From Perkinsus olseni (lineage: Eukaryota > Perkinsozoa > Perkinsida > Perkinsidae), in NCBI GenBank assembly GCA_013115135.1, contig JABANP010000060.1, positions 124,001-188,000 of the forward strand: a DNA stretch of 64,000 bases, read 5' to 3'. The position numbers were made by a program, and so were the translations under genes. The notes under the pieces were generated by a model that was not told where the DNA came from, did no database searches, and worked only from the letters and a program-made list of their open reading frames with translations. Of the stretch, positions 10,830 to 22,110 are shown piece by piece (position 1 is the stretch's first letter; each line of letters starts with the position of its first letter).

Positions 10830-12200
10830 ATAGCCTCCATAAGACGGTTAAAGGCCTTTCAGCGCTTCAGGTCCGTCACGACCTTGTAGAGATGGGTGGG
10901 TATTCCCCCGGCCACCCCCTTCCGCGCAGGTGTCAATGACACCGTGTCAAGAACAGACACGACTGCGGATAGCGGCGGAAATCCCTAATCGGGGAACCGC
11001 AGCCACACTCCGGGGAGATAGCTAGGTCGCAGCGGAAACGAGTCCATGCGCAGGGGTCATAGCCCGACCGAACACCACAGCACTGGCCGCCGGAGTAACT
11101 TCCCTGCGGATCCAGAACGATGCCGGGGAGACACAAAAGAAGATCTCCTTAATGGCGGTTCCCGACTTGGCTCGCTCATCAGACCACTAGAAACGGGTGG
11201 CGATGCGCATCTGCTCCTTCAAGTATCGAGTGAGGGTTCGACCACTGACGCATCCCTCAGCATTCACCTCCGAGAGGCTTCCGCCTTGGGCCGCCAGCTG
11301 GTCGGGACCCATTGACTTCGACTTCGGAGTGCCCTGGGACCCAGTGCGACCGTACTATCTCGGTGAGTCCTCGAAGTAGGATGGCAATCTGCCTTGTCTT
11401 CTCCCATTTCTGGGTTCCGGATCGACTTGCCAACTTGTCCTCAAAACTGCTTGAAGAAGAAGATGAAGAAAACTCCGTGAAGATCTCCGTGATGAGGTCC
11501 TCATCATTAGGAGGTATTTCTCCTTCTATCTTGCCACTTGCTCACTAATTACGAGTACGATGCGGCCGAGGAACTTCTCCATGCAAGGAGTTCCGTGACA
11601 GAGGATGCTGTTCACGTAGTTACCCTACTGAGATAGCACTCGGAGCACAATCAGTGTAAGTGGGTCGTTGAAGGTTACGCCGCAGGATTTAGTTACCTAA
11701 TAAACACCATCCGATGACACAGTATTGAAAACATTCTCTCCAACGTTCGTTATAATTGGTTGACACGTATGTTCCAGGAACGCGGCAACTGCCGAGGCTT
11801 CGACGTGGGCGGTCTCATGAAATGCCGGTCGGCCCCCTCGGACGCTTTGACTCTCTACTAACAGCGGCGGATTCAGGTAATCCCCAAGCCTGAGGCCAAC
11901 AAGGGACTCTTGTAGTCGCTTTTCGTGTGAGGCCCAAATCATGTTCATCAATCGTCGACTGGCCTGTTAGTGCTCCTACAAGTACTGTGCAAGTCCCTCA
12001 CGCGGGCATTCCCAACCTCAATTTGAGGTCCTTGGGCCTCACTCAGTTTTGAGGTCCTCAAAACTGAGTGAGGCCCGCAATCTCCTCGCGTATGCGTGCT
12101 GCACGCAGCGTGCAGCCTACTGATGAGGACATAGTCGCCTGCTGCAAGGCAGCAAATCGTGACATATTGTAACTAATGGTGCACGCACAGAAATTCACAG
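10830..12200. other. stretch with no recognisable gene
   Basis: Frames such as plus 11046-11315 and minus 11697-11951 (84 codons) are open but match nothing I know and have no paralogue here. A long palindrome sits at 12034-12076. Confidence 0.4.
12034..12076. repeat. perfect palindrome, 21-bp arms
   Basis: The 21-base arm at 12034-12054 is the exact reverse complement of 12056-12076, with a single central T. It is followed by further short inverted words (TGCTGCACGCAGCGTGCAGC). Confidence 0.9.
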
Positions 12201-12210
12201 TCTCCCGCGA

Positions 12211-12420
12211 TTGATGGTGACTACCCGAGCCAAGCTAGTACGATCCATACAATTACAATCAGCTCAACCACTAGGGCAATCACTAGCTCAATCACTCTCC
12301 ACTAGCGAGCAGACTCTCGTGTCACCGGCTCGTCGTCAACACATTAACGATGCCAGCTGTTCATTGGCATTGGTCAACGACCCTGATACATGCGAGCGTC
12401 CCCTGGGGCGGTATGAGTGA
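12211..12420 (+). CDS. small open frame of unknown nature
   Basis: 69 codons starting MMVTTRAKLVRSIQLQSAQ. The opening resembles the start of some retrotransposon Gag proteins, but nothing downstream to 12.85 kb confirms a Gag or Pol. Codons after the stop continue in other frames without a recognisable motif. Support is weak. Confidence 0.15.
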   Translation: MMVTTRAKLVRSIQLQSAQPLGQSLAQSLSTSEQTLVSPARRQHINDASCSLALVNDPDTCERPLGRYE

Positions 12421-12959
12421 TTGAAGAGAACTTTTTCTCTTGCCCCAATGGGGAGCATGTGGACGTGTTGTCCTCTCGCTACGATAGTCGATAGTGGGAA
12501 ACCCGTAAAACAGCTGTCTGTCTCTCAGCCTTCTGAAGAATGCGGCATTCTGAATGCCCACATAATATGTATCGGTCAACACCCACGTTGAAAATCGGAG
12601 GATTTCGTTCACCTATCCACGTGTGTGGTGCGTGTTAACTTCTCCGACGGAGAATCTCCGTACAGATTCTACGGCGAGCATGAAGTTCTTTGTTAGCAAC
12701 AATCCTTTAAAAGGCGAGCGGTCTCCGATAAGCTAGCTTCGCTGCGTACTCGCGTATCACGATTAGCTGTAGAAGGACTAGCGAATGATTCATTTTGAAT
12801 CGCCGAGTTTTTGTCGGACGATGGAAGAAACTTCTAGGCTTCTGAGTTTGCTTCTGAAAGCACGGATTGACTATCAGATGTCAGCTTTATGAATGGCGAT
12901 TCGACGTCAATTGTTGCAGAACACTCGCTTCGACCCTGGTCGGTGAGCGTTGGTATACC

Positions 12960-13155
12960 GCTGCCAATGGTCACCTCCCTAATGGTATACAATTGTTAGG
13001 CGTAGCACGTCCCCAATGGTATACTATGGTCATGCTGGCCCGCCCCTCCCTAATGGTATACTATTGTTACGCTTCCCGGCACCCCCCTAATGGTACACTT
13101 TGTTATGCAGCAACATCTGGTGCTGCCCAGCAGCACCTCCCTAATTGTTGTTACG
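12960..13155 (+). repeat. degenerate 37-bp minisatellite upstream of copy B
   Basis: About five imperfect units (CCTCCCTAATGGTATACAATTG, CCCCAATGGTATACTATGG, CCTCCCTAATGGTATACTAT, CCCCCCTAATGGTACACTTT, CACCTCCCTAATTGTTG) of the array that precedes every copy with a 5' end. It ends about 480 bases before the copy B start codon. Confidence 0.75.
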
Positions 13156-13630
13156 TCCTGCTTCCTCGTTGAGATGCAGTAGTCTTTTATCATTACCACG
13201 AAGTTTCTTTGAATGAGATCTAAAGTTACTGTTCAGATCTGACAATTCATGGCTGCCAGCCATTGGCTGTAGAACGCTTCTTACGGTTGAGTGTTGCCTC
13301 GAAACTTTTGGGACGAAAGGCTGGAATGTGGGAGCTGAGAGCCTATTTCACAATCACTGATGAGGTGGCGCCGCCATCATGGCGGTGGAGCTGATGCCCA
13401 GGGCGAGGATGCGAGTCAGATCAGGCTTGCCGTGCCTTCCACAGTCCATTCCCTGTTATGAAAAGAAGCTCATGCTGAGCGTGCCTACCATTCAGAATGG
13501 TCCAATGTTTTCATGGACTAAGTCCATTGGGCTTTCTGGAAGCTGTAATAATCTGAGTTCAACTGATTCGTTTGACTGCGTACATGAGATACAGGAGAGT
13601 ATCCTTTTTTGGTTTATTACCACCCCATTG

Positions 13631-15449
13631 ATGTCCACCCGTTCGGCCTTCTTCGCGGCTATCTTGAGCGTAGCTGCCGGCCAGAGAGACATTTTGAGTA
13701 TCCAGCAGCAGAGGTTACCTTTCCAGAATGGAACCTTGCGCGATGTCTTCATCTCTCCTTCAGGTAGGGCCGCCATTGAGAACCATACTGATATCTATAG
13801 CTTTGAGTCAAAGTCTTTGACCCTCAGGCACGTTAAAGCATATTCAAACGATCCGAATCCAGGACGCGGTGGGGCCCCGCTCACAATTCGATGAGATCAG
13901 GTCGATAATTGTGAAATCGGACGGCTCTCAACTTCTCGCCATCAACGATGATGCGTGAGTTTTCTACTGATGGGACGGTGGATTTCGATAGTGGACGCCA
14001 ACGTTTGGGTTTGACTCATTCTCAGATTATTCTTCACCGTGCGCCTGGAGAAGACTCTCGGTGATGAGTTCGATGTGTCCGAAGCAGTGATATACCCGAT
14101 GCGTGATCCTGATGGAGAGAGCATACCGTTTTTAGGAGACTCCGATACCGATTTGGATGGTGAGTGATGACACAGTGCTACTAGCAGTCGCCATTTCTCT
14201 GATGATCGATATACAGTTTATGATTTTTCGAACAGCTTGTCACCCGAACTGTTCAATGCTTAGTCTGATCCCAGATAGCAACCGCTACTCGACTGGAGTA
14301 TGCTTCAGGTAATCCCCGAGGTTTAACCATCGAAGGCGCTTATCCGGGTGAAGGAAGAGGAGAGCTGATTGTTAGCTTCGAGACGAGAAGGACCTTGCTC
14401 AAGTATGAGGCGGTCATTCGCTCATAGGCCGAAACTTTCGGCCCGAAAGGCAAAAATGAGTGTGTTCACGGCGAGCTTGCTGATGATTTTCAGGTACCCT
14501 GTCGGAGTCCGTTCACGTACGAGTGTTGATATCGACATATCTGAGCTGTTCGACGAATGCGACGTCGGGCCGCAAGCTTTAACCAAAATGCGTAAGTGAG
14601 CAAAGTGAATACCGCCTGGACTGAATGCGCAACCGTAGGTCCAAATCGACTCCTCCCTGGATACCTCCTCATGATCTGCGACGAGCCTACGAACAGCGAT
14701 CCCAATGTCTACCCCGCCTTTGCATATGATGAGGGTGTTCCCACCCGTTTCTCGGTGGAGGTAGCCTGATTTCCCGTCTCGTATATCGACGACGCAGTAT
14801 TGGGCTTCCCTTAGTGGATGCCCGATGGACTACTTGCGCTTCTCGCAACCGCGGGGATTAATCGCTCGAGCTTTCTGTTCTCATTCAGTCTGATGGCGAC
14901 TTCTTTCCTGTCGACATGGCGGGGTTGAGTAATGGAGATGTCATGATACTCTTCAGAGGGTGAGTCGCTCGGTTTCTTCGCCGCACCAATGACCCGCTTG
15001 CCTTTCGATCAGGCCGGACGACACTGAGATGAGGATCGGCTTCGTCCCATCGAGAGACCTCACCCTGGCTATGCGTCGAGGCGACACAGTGGTACCACAA
15101 ATCATACTTGAAGCGGCCGAAAGCGACGGGTGCGTGAGCTGTAGTCAGCTGGCGAGACCTCTAGTAGACGAAGTCGCCAAGTAGCTGATGACTCATCAGC
15201 TACTTTGCGACTTCGTCTACGTCTACTCATCAGTGATGAGACTGTAGTTCGCCATACCTCTCGTTGCCGCTGTGGTTCATATCTTGGATTGTCGCAATGG
15301 AAAGCTGTTCTGTTAGGTTCAATATCGGCAGACAATCAGGATTGGCAATCCGCGAGGATCCAGACAATCGGGTTTTCGTCTATACCACGAGTGAAAGCCG
15401 CTCTGGTGGGCGTCCAACCCTACTTACGGCTTTCGAGTGGATAGCATGA
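13631..15449 (+). CDS. copy B, intact nine-exon secreted protein, propeller-like (342 aa)
   Basis: Exons 13631-13763, 13828-13954, 14026-14159, 14309-14402, 14494-14591, 14639-14760, 14889-14959, 15013-15129 and 15317-15449 sum to exactly 343 codons with no internal stop, and all introns are GT...AG. I chose the ATG at 13631 because it opens a signal peptide (MSTRSAFFAAILSVAAGQ) and matches the other copies. After the signal come strand-like segments: SSIIV-type with SDGSQLLAINDD, then YLLMICDEP, FPVDMAGLSNGDVMILFR, and SGLAIREDPDNRVFVYTT ending in LLTAFEWIA. This order resembles the esterase-like phytase family (a beta-propeller), where a DGRLLxLxR block is followed by an EGLAV...D...LLxF block. 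The match is from memory and needs a profile search. Substrate unknown; probably secreted. Confidence 0.75.
15164..15220. repeat. long hairpin in intron 8 of copy B, 27-bp arms
   Basis: The arm at 15164-15190 matches the reverse complement of 15194-15220 with one mismatch and a 3-nt loop. Intron 8 of copy A (4447-4578, minus) lacks it, so it arose in B or was lost in A. Confidence 0.85.
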
Positions 15450-16410
15450 AGTCGCCTTTGTCGGTAACCTCATGAGCCTCTCAACTCTTCATTCATCTGC
15501 TTTGTGGCATGCATGATAGCGTTACGGTATTTTGTACTAGCCGTTCTTCGAAGGCTTATAGGAACATGCCCTGTAATGCACTGATGGAATCGAGCTTTCA
15601 AGCAGTGTGTAGCTGTTCGACTCTCCTCATCCTTTTGTCGCGTACATACCCCTCAGGCTTTTTTCGACTCTTACTTCATTGCTAACGCTCTGCGTCCTTA
15701 ACTTACCATCGCTCTGGAAAAGCCAGATTGCAGGAAGGAATATAAGTTGAGTTCGGGCCAGTCGCTTTGCGGTCGACGTGTCAATCGTCAATGGTCGACG
15801 GCAATACTTTGCACAGACAGTGGGCAATGGGGAGGAAGGCGTGGCGGGTAAACTCCGCTGACACCGCGTAGAGCCTCGAAGTAATCAACTCAATATGGAT
15901 GAGTCGTGATGTTTCTATCATTTTTTGGCCCAACGATGAGGTACCTAGGGCCTCTCTTAGGAGAATGACGGCGTCATTATGACGCCATCCGGTGCCGAAC
16001 CTCCGCCGACTCGGCGGCGCCGAGTGACGCCTGATTCTGAGTGCTAACTGCTCGAGCATTGCACTAAGAGGGATCTATCACGGGTTCCGTCTCAAAGGCC
16101 GCCAATTGCCGCTATGTCGCAAGGAGCGCTGGAAGCCTTATAAATCTGGATTTCTTCACTCCTTCGCAGCTTCATTTACATGCCAAACTGGACAATCAAG
16201 CGCCAAAGCCCTTGCCGTTCGCCTCTTGGCATTCGACCTGTAATGTTTATCTCGCTGATCCTATCTTGCTCCGACAAGAAGCTACGCTGAAGTTACCCTC
16301 TAAGTGTCAATATTACAGTACTCTAACGGAGTTCAATGCTACGATGATCTATAGTCATAGATGATATACACCGCTATTATGATCATGTTGCATGACTAGG
16401 GTGCACGTCG
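15450..16410 (+). repeat. conserved 3' flank of subfamily I (copy B)
   Basis: It matches the flank of copy A (minus, below 4.3 kb) and fragment G (35.88-36.41 kb), with shared words such as TTTTGTACTAGCCGTTCTTC, CTCTGGAAAAGCCAGA and CTTGCCGTTCGCC. The duplicated unit therefore extends about 0.8 kb or more past the stop codon. No supported coding sequence. Confidence 0.55.
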
Positions 16411-16419
16411 ACGTGGGTC

Positions 16420-17017
16420 CGTCCTGGTGTTCGTGTGGTTCCATCATGTGGAACTTCCACACAGTAGCTCTTGTGTTTCGGCCGCCTCGTGAACCCGGTT
16501 CTTCTCCAATGCAGCTCCTCGAGTTCTACACTTCCCCTGGCCTCTGTCGTCATCGGGAGACGATTTACCCAGCCTGAGGAGGTCATACGAGAAGCCGCAA
16601 TTGACGTAAGCACAACTCTGATTGAGCGGCTATGTGATGAGATTGTGTTAACGTCTACTTGTGTATTCTGTCTCCAGTATCTTAGCGCAAGCTAGTACTG
16701 GTCTGAGTTACTGTTCTTTCAATTGTACGGTTAAGTTAAGTCTTCAACAATTCTGTGTGAGTTGAGTTGTAGTGGTATCACCAACGTTCACTACAAATTG
16801 GTACTGGAACCGAGAGTCTCCTCTTAGTGCAGATATTGTAACTCCGTGAACGTTCCCTTTGAAGAATAATGTCGATTGCGCTTCCTGAGTTAGAAGGTGT
16901 GATTAATGGTGTTCGTGACATTTTATCAGCTCAACAGCAACTCGCTACTACTCGTTCCCAATCCGTTGGTGTTAACCTTACTGACAGTCTGCAGCTTCCC
17001 TCTAGTAGTGAGAGGGA
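16420..17017. other. stretch without supported gene; short frame at 16870
   Basis: An ATG frame at 16870 encodes MSIALPELEGVINGVRDILS and further plausible residues up to about 17032, where a hairpin (17018-17062) interrupts it. It may be the 5' part of a transposon gene, but no domain is recognisable. Confidence 0.3.
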
Positions 17018-17062
17018 TTGCTCACCCGACTAGTAGTAACTTATTACTAGTCGGGTGAGCAA
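17018..17062. repeat. hairpin, 18-bp perfect arms, ending a short frame
   Basis: Arms 17018-17035 and 17045-17062 are exact reverse complements (TTGCTCACCCGACTAGTA) with a 9-nt loop. The frame from 16870 ends inside it. Confidence 0.85.
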
Positions 17063-17242
17063 GGCCCGACTTAAGGCCTAGGCAAATTAGGGCCGCGAGG
17101 GTGCTCGTACAATTCGTTCGAGCGAGATTCTCGCGGCGGTGGCTGGCTCAGCTATACTAGCTGTGATAGCTCGCCTCTGGGTTTTTGCTTGGTTGCAATT
17201 TCGAGCCATTTGTCAGTTGGAGACTCCAACTTGGAGTTATAA

Positions 17243-18635
17243 ATGTTTCTACGCCAGCCACCCAAAGAAGCCTGCGGTGGTAAGGAGTGCGGAAGCACTC
17301 CTCTGGTGCTCAAAAGCGCAAGATCCGTAAGTTGCGAGAGGAGAGAGAGTTGGCCGAGTCGGCCAAACAAAGGAAGCTCACAAATGCTTTATTCTGCCGT
17401 GCTCGCCCTTCTGGGAACTCCGTTGGATCCTCCGTACATGAGGATGAGCACCGTGACGAAGATGTCGCAGACAGCCTTGGCACGCCGTGGCAGCCATCGG
17501 CTGCCGTCAGCGACAGCGGTGCGAGTGAGGCATCCGATGTTTGCCAAGCTCAACATGATAGTACAGACAAGCCACACGAATCTGCTGATGCACAGGAGCC
17601 CCGAGGTGAGTACGCTGCTATCACGATGGATAGCACGACCTGGCCGGACTTCATCAACAACCCTGTGGAGACATCCACTGTGTTAAAACTTCATGATATT
17701 TTTGCTGTGTAAGCTGTGCTAGACGCTCCTCGGATGTGAGAATAAGTCAAGTTATAACCATTGTTTGTCATTATCGATATCTACATTCTCTATAAGTGCT
17801 TTGGTTTATGAATTCGCAGAGTAAGGATGGAGCTGAGACGACGGGACGTGAAGTAAACCCCGACAAACCCCATCCGAGACGTTATTGTCACAAAAGTGGG
17901 CACGCCTGAGTTTGAAGTTTCGATGACGGGAGACTGGCCCGCCGTCAACGGCCGGAAGTTTTCGCCTAAGCTACTTTTGCCATCGGATGGTCACCGCAGA
18001 ATATGGATTGTACCCAACAGTACCACAAAATCGATCGTCTGTTTTCCGTGTGAGTTGTTTAGGCAGGGAAGCTTCGCATTGAGGCAATGTGGCTTGAGGG
18101 ATTGGAAGAATGCTCACGCTCTGCTCGTTGAACACGAAAGAGCTAGTGTGCATAAGCAAAGTATGGTTGATTGGCGCGTGGCCTTGAAGAACATAACGCA
18201 TGGGCCAGGGGTCTCTGAGACCCCTGGCCCATGCGTTATGTTCGTGAGACCCTGTCTCACGAGAAGGCAATTCTACGTGAGGTGGAGAGATGGAGAGATA
18301 TCCTCAGGCGTCTTTTCTACACCACACGATCCCTGTGCGCTCGAGGTCTAGCCCTGAGGGGCAATTCTCACAAGCTGGGTGATCCGGGAAATGGTAATTG
18401 GCTTGGGGTACTAGAAGTTGTAACTGAGTATGACGATCTGCTCCGGGAGCATCTCCGCCAAGGGAAGGCTTAGCAGCGCAGGATGAGGACAGGAAACTAG
18501 AGGTCTCATACTTCTCTCCATCAGTACAGACAGAATTCATCGCGGTCCTGGCGCCAACGGCTCGATCAGTCATCCGAGAGGAGAGGACCGCGGCGAAATT
18601 TTATTCGGTGATATGTCATAGTACGCCGGATGGGT
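17243..18635 (+). pseudogene. hAT transposase (TTF zinc finger plus DUF4371 type), broken
   Basis: Blocks in three frames align in order with hAT transposases of the ZMYM-like type. Near 17300: SGAQKRKIRKLREERELAES, the basic N-terminus. Near 17990-18180: a TTF-type zinc finger (IVCFPCELF, then LRDWKNAHALLVEHE and HKQSMVDW). From 18243: the DUF4371 region (EVERWRDILRRL, LALRGNS, GNGNWLGVLEVVTEYD, LLREHL). Near 18505-18630: VSYFSPSVQTEFIAVL and KFYSVICHSTPD. The last motif is normally DxTPD with a catalytic Asp; here it reads H. The frame is broken by a 55-bp palindrome at 18189-18243 and again near 18473. The catalytic core beyond 18635 is missing, cut off where the CGTACAC arrays begin. An intron may lie at about 17710-17818. 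Confidence 0.8.
18189..18243. repeat. 55-bp perfect palindrome inside the hAT transposase
   Basis: Symmetric about T18216: each base from 18189 to 18215 pairs with its partner in 18217-18243. It sits between the zinc finger and DUF4371 blocks and puts them in different frames (55 is not a multiple of 3). Confidence 0.95.
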
Positions 18636-18679
18636 CCTTACTACTAGTAAGGTCCGTCCTGTGTGTCCGGGTGTATTAC

Positions 18680-19262
18680 GATTCGTACACCGAAAACTAG
18701 TACACTATCACTTCGTACACGGCTCGTACACTGAATACTAGTTCACTCATTGGATTCATACATCGTCATTTCGTACACTTGAGACTCGTATACATATAAA
18801 ACTCGTACATGTAGTGAGTCGTACACGTGAATCTCATACACTGGCAACTCGCACACGAGCACGACTCGTACACTATGCTTGCTGAGTCGCATTTTTGGGC
18901 CGCGCGCCGGGTGCAATGACGGTCCGTCATTGACGGAGCGAAGGAAGTTATATTGTCTATAGGGAGCGAACTGTTCGCGCCACCCTGTGAGAAAAAGTTT
19001 ATTAGTGTGAGTGGTATGGTGGTTATGGTAGCGGATTCTCGATCGGAAGACCGCGAGTTTGATCCTATGTGGAGGGAGTCCCTTACTAGGAAGTAAATAG
19101 TGTAGTACCAAGGGGCGGGAGAGCGTCGGAGCAGCTCCGCGACTTGCCTAAAAAATTTTCGCGGAGTTTACGAAATGGCGGTGTACGACTTAAAACTGAG
19201 GGTGTGTACGAAATTAGAGTGTATGAAATGCCGGTATACGAGTTGAAAGTGTACCCCGATGG
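18680..19262. mobile_element. possible foldback element with inverted CGTACAC arrays
   Basis: About ten copies of CTCGTACAC or TTCGTACAC spaced roughly 10-25 bases occupy 18680-18875. Four or five copies of the reverse complement (GTGTACGA type) lie at 19180-19250. The 300 bases between are unlike either arm. Terminal arrays of short repeats in opposite orientation are the hallmark of foldback elements. I could not define exact ends or a target duplication. Confidence 0.45.
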
Positions 19263-19359
19263 TATGTTCCTCGATGATGCTCCCGTTAGCCCCTTCGACG
19301 TGAGCTTCCCGTCAGCTCCCTTCGAGCCACTCCCCTTCCGCGAGAGTCAGTTTCCATCA

Positions 19360-19452
19360 TCATATTCCGAGGAGAAACTCTCTTGTTTGGATGTTTCATA
19401 CAATAACCTTAAAACTTTTAACGCCGATCACCAGCGGCCCGAAAGTCCATGA
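19360..19452 (+). pseudogene. LRR fragment
   Basis: The frame encodes EEKLSCLDVSYNNLKTFNA, a single clear leucine-rich repeat, then stops at 19452. No second repeat is visible nearby, so it is likely a fragment related to the LRR genes at 1.5 and 32.7 kb. Confidence 0.4.
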
Positions 19453-19696
19453 GTAACGACGAATGCATGCAACTCCCCATCGCATACAATTTTTGTCACC
19501 TTCATTGCCCGGAGCGGCAAAAATTGTATGCATCAACACGTATGCACATACGTCACGTATGATACGTGCTTTCAGGTCCTGAATTCTAGGAATTTAGATG
19601 TACTGAGACATATGTTCACTTTACACAGCGCGTGTAAGCCCATGGCGTATATGAACATACAAACATTTGAACGTATAGAAAACCCACATCGCACCT

Positions 19697-20185
19697 TGTG
19701 ATTCTTCACAGAGGTGGTCAGTTTTTGGTCTATTTCGCCGCCTCGGCTTCCAAGTTCTTGGGAGTCCTGACGATGAATACTACTCGACGAGGCGAACTAA
19801 GTGTTGGTTTGTTAGAGTGAGAATGGTCACTCAGCGCTGCAAACGCCCGAAACTACCAACAAGCATCATTTTCCGTTGCCGCCGCGATCCGGCGGATCGG
19901 ATCCGCTTCAATGAAATGGACCATTGCCGGGACTGAATCAGTCCGACTGATAAACTGAGGAAGTGCGGGACGATCAGATGACACACCGGTGAAAGAAGTT
20001 ACCTTCAGCAAGTGTATTCAACGGGCAAGATAGCAGCTTCTGCTAGAGTACACATGGTAGCGCTATGTCTATGCGTTCTCTCGCTTGCGTGGCACGCAAT
20101 GCGTGCAGAATTATAGGTCGCGCTATAGAGCTTTCCTCATCCCTCTTTCTCCAATTGAGTCTCACATCCCTCCCTTGGTCCCTGA
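19697..20185 (+). repeat. dispersed repeat, copy 1
   Basis: About 450-490 bases starting GTGATTCTTCACAGAGGTGG match 31.49-31.94 kb in the same orientation. Copy 1 has at least three extra hairpin-forming insertions relative to copy 2 (near 19.88, 19.94 and 20.09 kb). It lies immediately upstream of the reverse transcriptase remnant and could be its terminal repeat, which is inference. Confidence 0.7.
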
Positions 20186-20468
20186 AGCCACCATCCCAAA
20201 GCAATCGGTGACTACCTGGACCGAACGGGCTAACGTACGACGCCCTTGGGAGTCCTTCATCGTATCCCCTCCCAGGGAGGGCCTTCCTCTCTCCAAGCGA
20301 CGATGGGTCCTTCCTGGCAGGAAGTGGGGATTAAAGCCTTAGCGGACGACGTCCGTCAGAAGTGGATTCAATATCCCTCTTCAGAAGGTTGGGCAACAAC
20401 AGAAGCTCTCGAGACTCGAGCGTCAGCAAAGTCTCCCCTATATCCTGTCCTCATGGAAACTCTCTTAC

Positions 20469-21150
20469 GTGTTACATCTCCACTACGTGTGTGGTCATCG
20501 CCATGGTGTGTCATCTTCGCTTCCTACGTGCAATACTCGAGACACAAGGTTACTCGACTATACAAGCAAGCTAGGGCGGATGCTCCTGGATCAGGAGTCC
20601 TCACCACCAGCGGGCGCCGTTAGTCGGTGTGCGCCAATCTGGAAAAATGAGCAACAGACAAAAGTCCGGCTGATCTCAGATTTTCGGCGCTCAGGCATCA
20701 ATTTCCGGATTTTGCTCGATCGAACTGTTTCGTACCCGGCCAAACGGGAGATTTTTAAACTAATCGCTGAGTCATTCTATGGCGATTTAGTAGTGCATTA
20801 TGATGTAAAGTATGCATATAGAATCTATATTATAGATTACTCAGTGTATCGTCAGAGGATGTTCCGTTCTTAACTTTGAATGATCCGGTAGGTCCAGGCT
20901 TCCTCATGGATGCCTGGCTACCGTTTGGGCTCTCAACCAGCCCTTCTCTCTGTGTCCGTACTGATGCAGTAATACATAAATTGCAAATGCGCTTTCTAGC
21001 AGCCATGACTGGTACACCGGCAGGTGCAATCTCCACAGGTGCCAGCTGTGCAGAGCCTGGTGGAATATCTACAACATCTCTCGTATCAGATTCCATTCTC
21101 GAAGGTCGCACGGACTTAAGGTTTTCGAATCGCAGTTCTTGATGTGATCG
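20469..21150 (+). pseudogene. reverse transcriptase remnant of a retroelement
   Basis: One frame encodes CAPIWKNEQQTKVRLISDFR, then SGINFRILLDRTVSYPAKRE and YGDLVVHYDVKYAY, the early reverse transcriptase motifs including the Asp of motif A. After a frame change at about 20870 come LMDAWLPFGLSTSPSLCVRT and DAVIHKLQMRF, the FGL block. The YxDD block is not visible. RT of this flavour followed by a tyrosine recombinase (22.33 kb) suggests the DIRS-like order. It is decayed. Confidence 0.6.
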
Positions 21151-21465
21151 TGGGTCTGTCGCTGACCGTCAGTGCTACAGCTGGTCGGGCACTCCAGGCT
21201 GGAGGACAGACCCCAGTTTGAGGGCTCGAATGAGACGAATGCTCTATAATGCCGTTGAGAATTCCGGTTGGACGCTGAGTGAGACGGACTGCGGACCTGT
21301 CTAGTGCTTCTTTATACCTTACTTTGACCAGGAACCACCGGGCGTCTAGGGCAGCTAGAGGTGTCAGAAATATCTGTTTCCCCAGCGGCGGGGCTGGAAA
21401 TGAGCGACCGACTGCGATGCCGCTCCTATTCGACCTTGGCAATGCCTCTAAGGACTTGAGGGCAA

Positions 21466-21778
21466 GTTTAACTAGTGGAAACAATATCTAAAGGACAGTA
21501 GAATACCGGAGGATGAGAGGAAAATTTTTGCCATTTTCAACTAGTGGAAGTTTAACTAGTGGAAACAATATCTGAAGGACAGTAGAATACCGGAGAGGAT
21601 GAGAGGAAAATTTCTGCCATTTTTAACTAGTGGAAACAATATCTGAAGGACGTAGAATACCGGAGAGGATGAGAGGAAAATTTTGCCATTTTTAACTAGT
21701 GGAAGTTTAACTAGTGGAAACAATATCTGAACGACAGTAGAAAACCGGAGAGGATGAGAGGAAAATTTTTGCCATTTT
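21466..21778 (+). repeat. tandem repeat, about 72-bp unit, four copies
   Basis: Each unit contains TTAACTAGTGGAAACAATAT, GGACAGTAGAATACCGGAG and GATGAGAGGAAAATTTTTGC. Units begin near 21466, 21551, 21623 and 21707, with a short partial unit before the second and the last. An AT-rich tail follows, ending in AAAAATCGCACACCCTG at 21861-21877, which reads CAGGGTGTGCG on the minus strand, like a hAT end; no partner end was found. Confidence 0.8.
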
Positions 21779-22079
21779 TGCGATGATTTCCCTATTTTGC
21801 CGAAATTTCCGCATCTTTCTTGCCAAAATTTCCTCAATCGGAAAAATAGACTTGGCTATGAAAAATCGCACACCCTGGTTATTGCAGTTTCCTTAGTAGA
21901 CATCCCCACTCAGTAGTAGCTAATAGCTTCCCCTCTACTTTGACGGAGCTAATCTGGTAACCATATCATTGTTGGACCATTTTTTTCCTTCATGTATTCG
22001 TGGACCGATTCACTCCATTTTCTATTTACCACAGCTTGAGAGTTTATTATCAAATTGGCACTATCCGATGGCACTATCT

Positions 22080-22110
22080 CATTTATTCGATAGTGACTAT
22101 CGAATAAATG
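22080..22110. repeat. hairpin, 15-bp perfect arms
   Basis: CATTTATTCGATAGT at 22080-22094 and its exact reverse complement at 22096-22110, separated by one base. Confidence 0.85.

Noticed and set aside
19008..19080. tRNA-like stretch (TGGTATGGTGGTTATGG ... GAGTTTGATCC)
   Set aside because: A- and B-box-like words are present, but anticodon and acceptor stems do not pair. At most a decayed tRNA-derived sequence.
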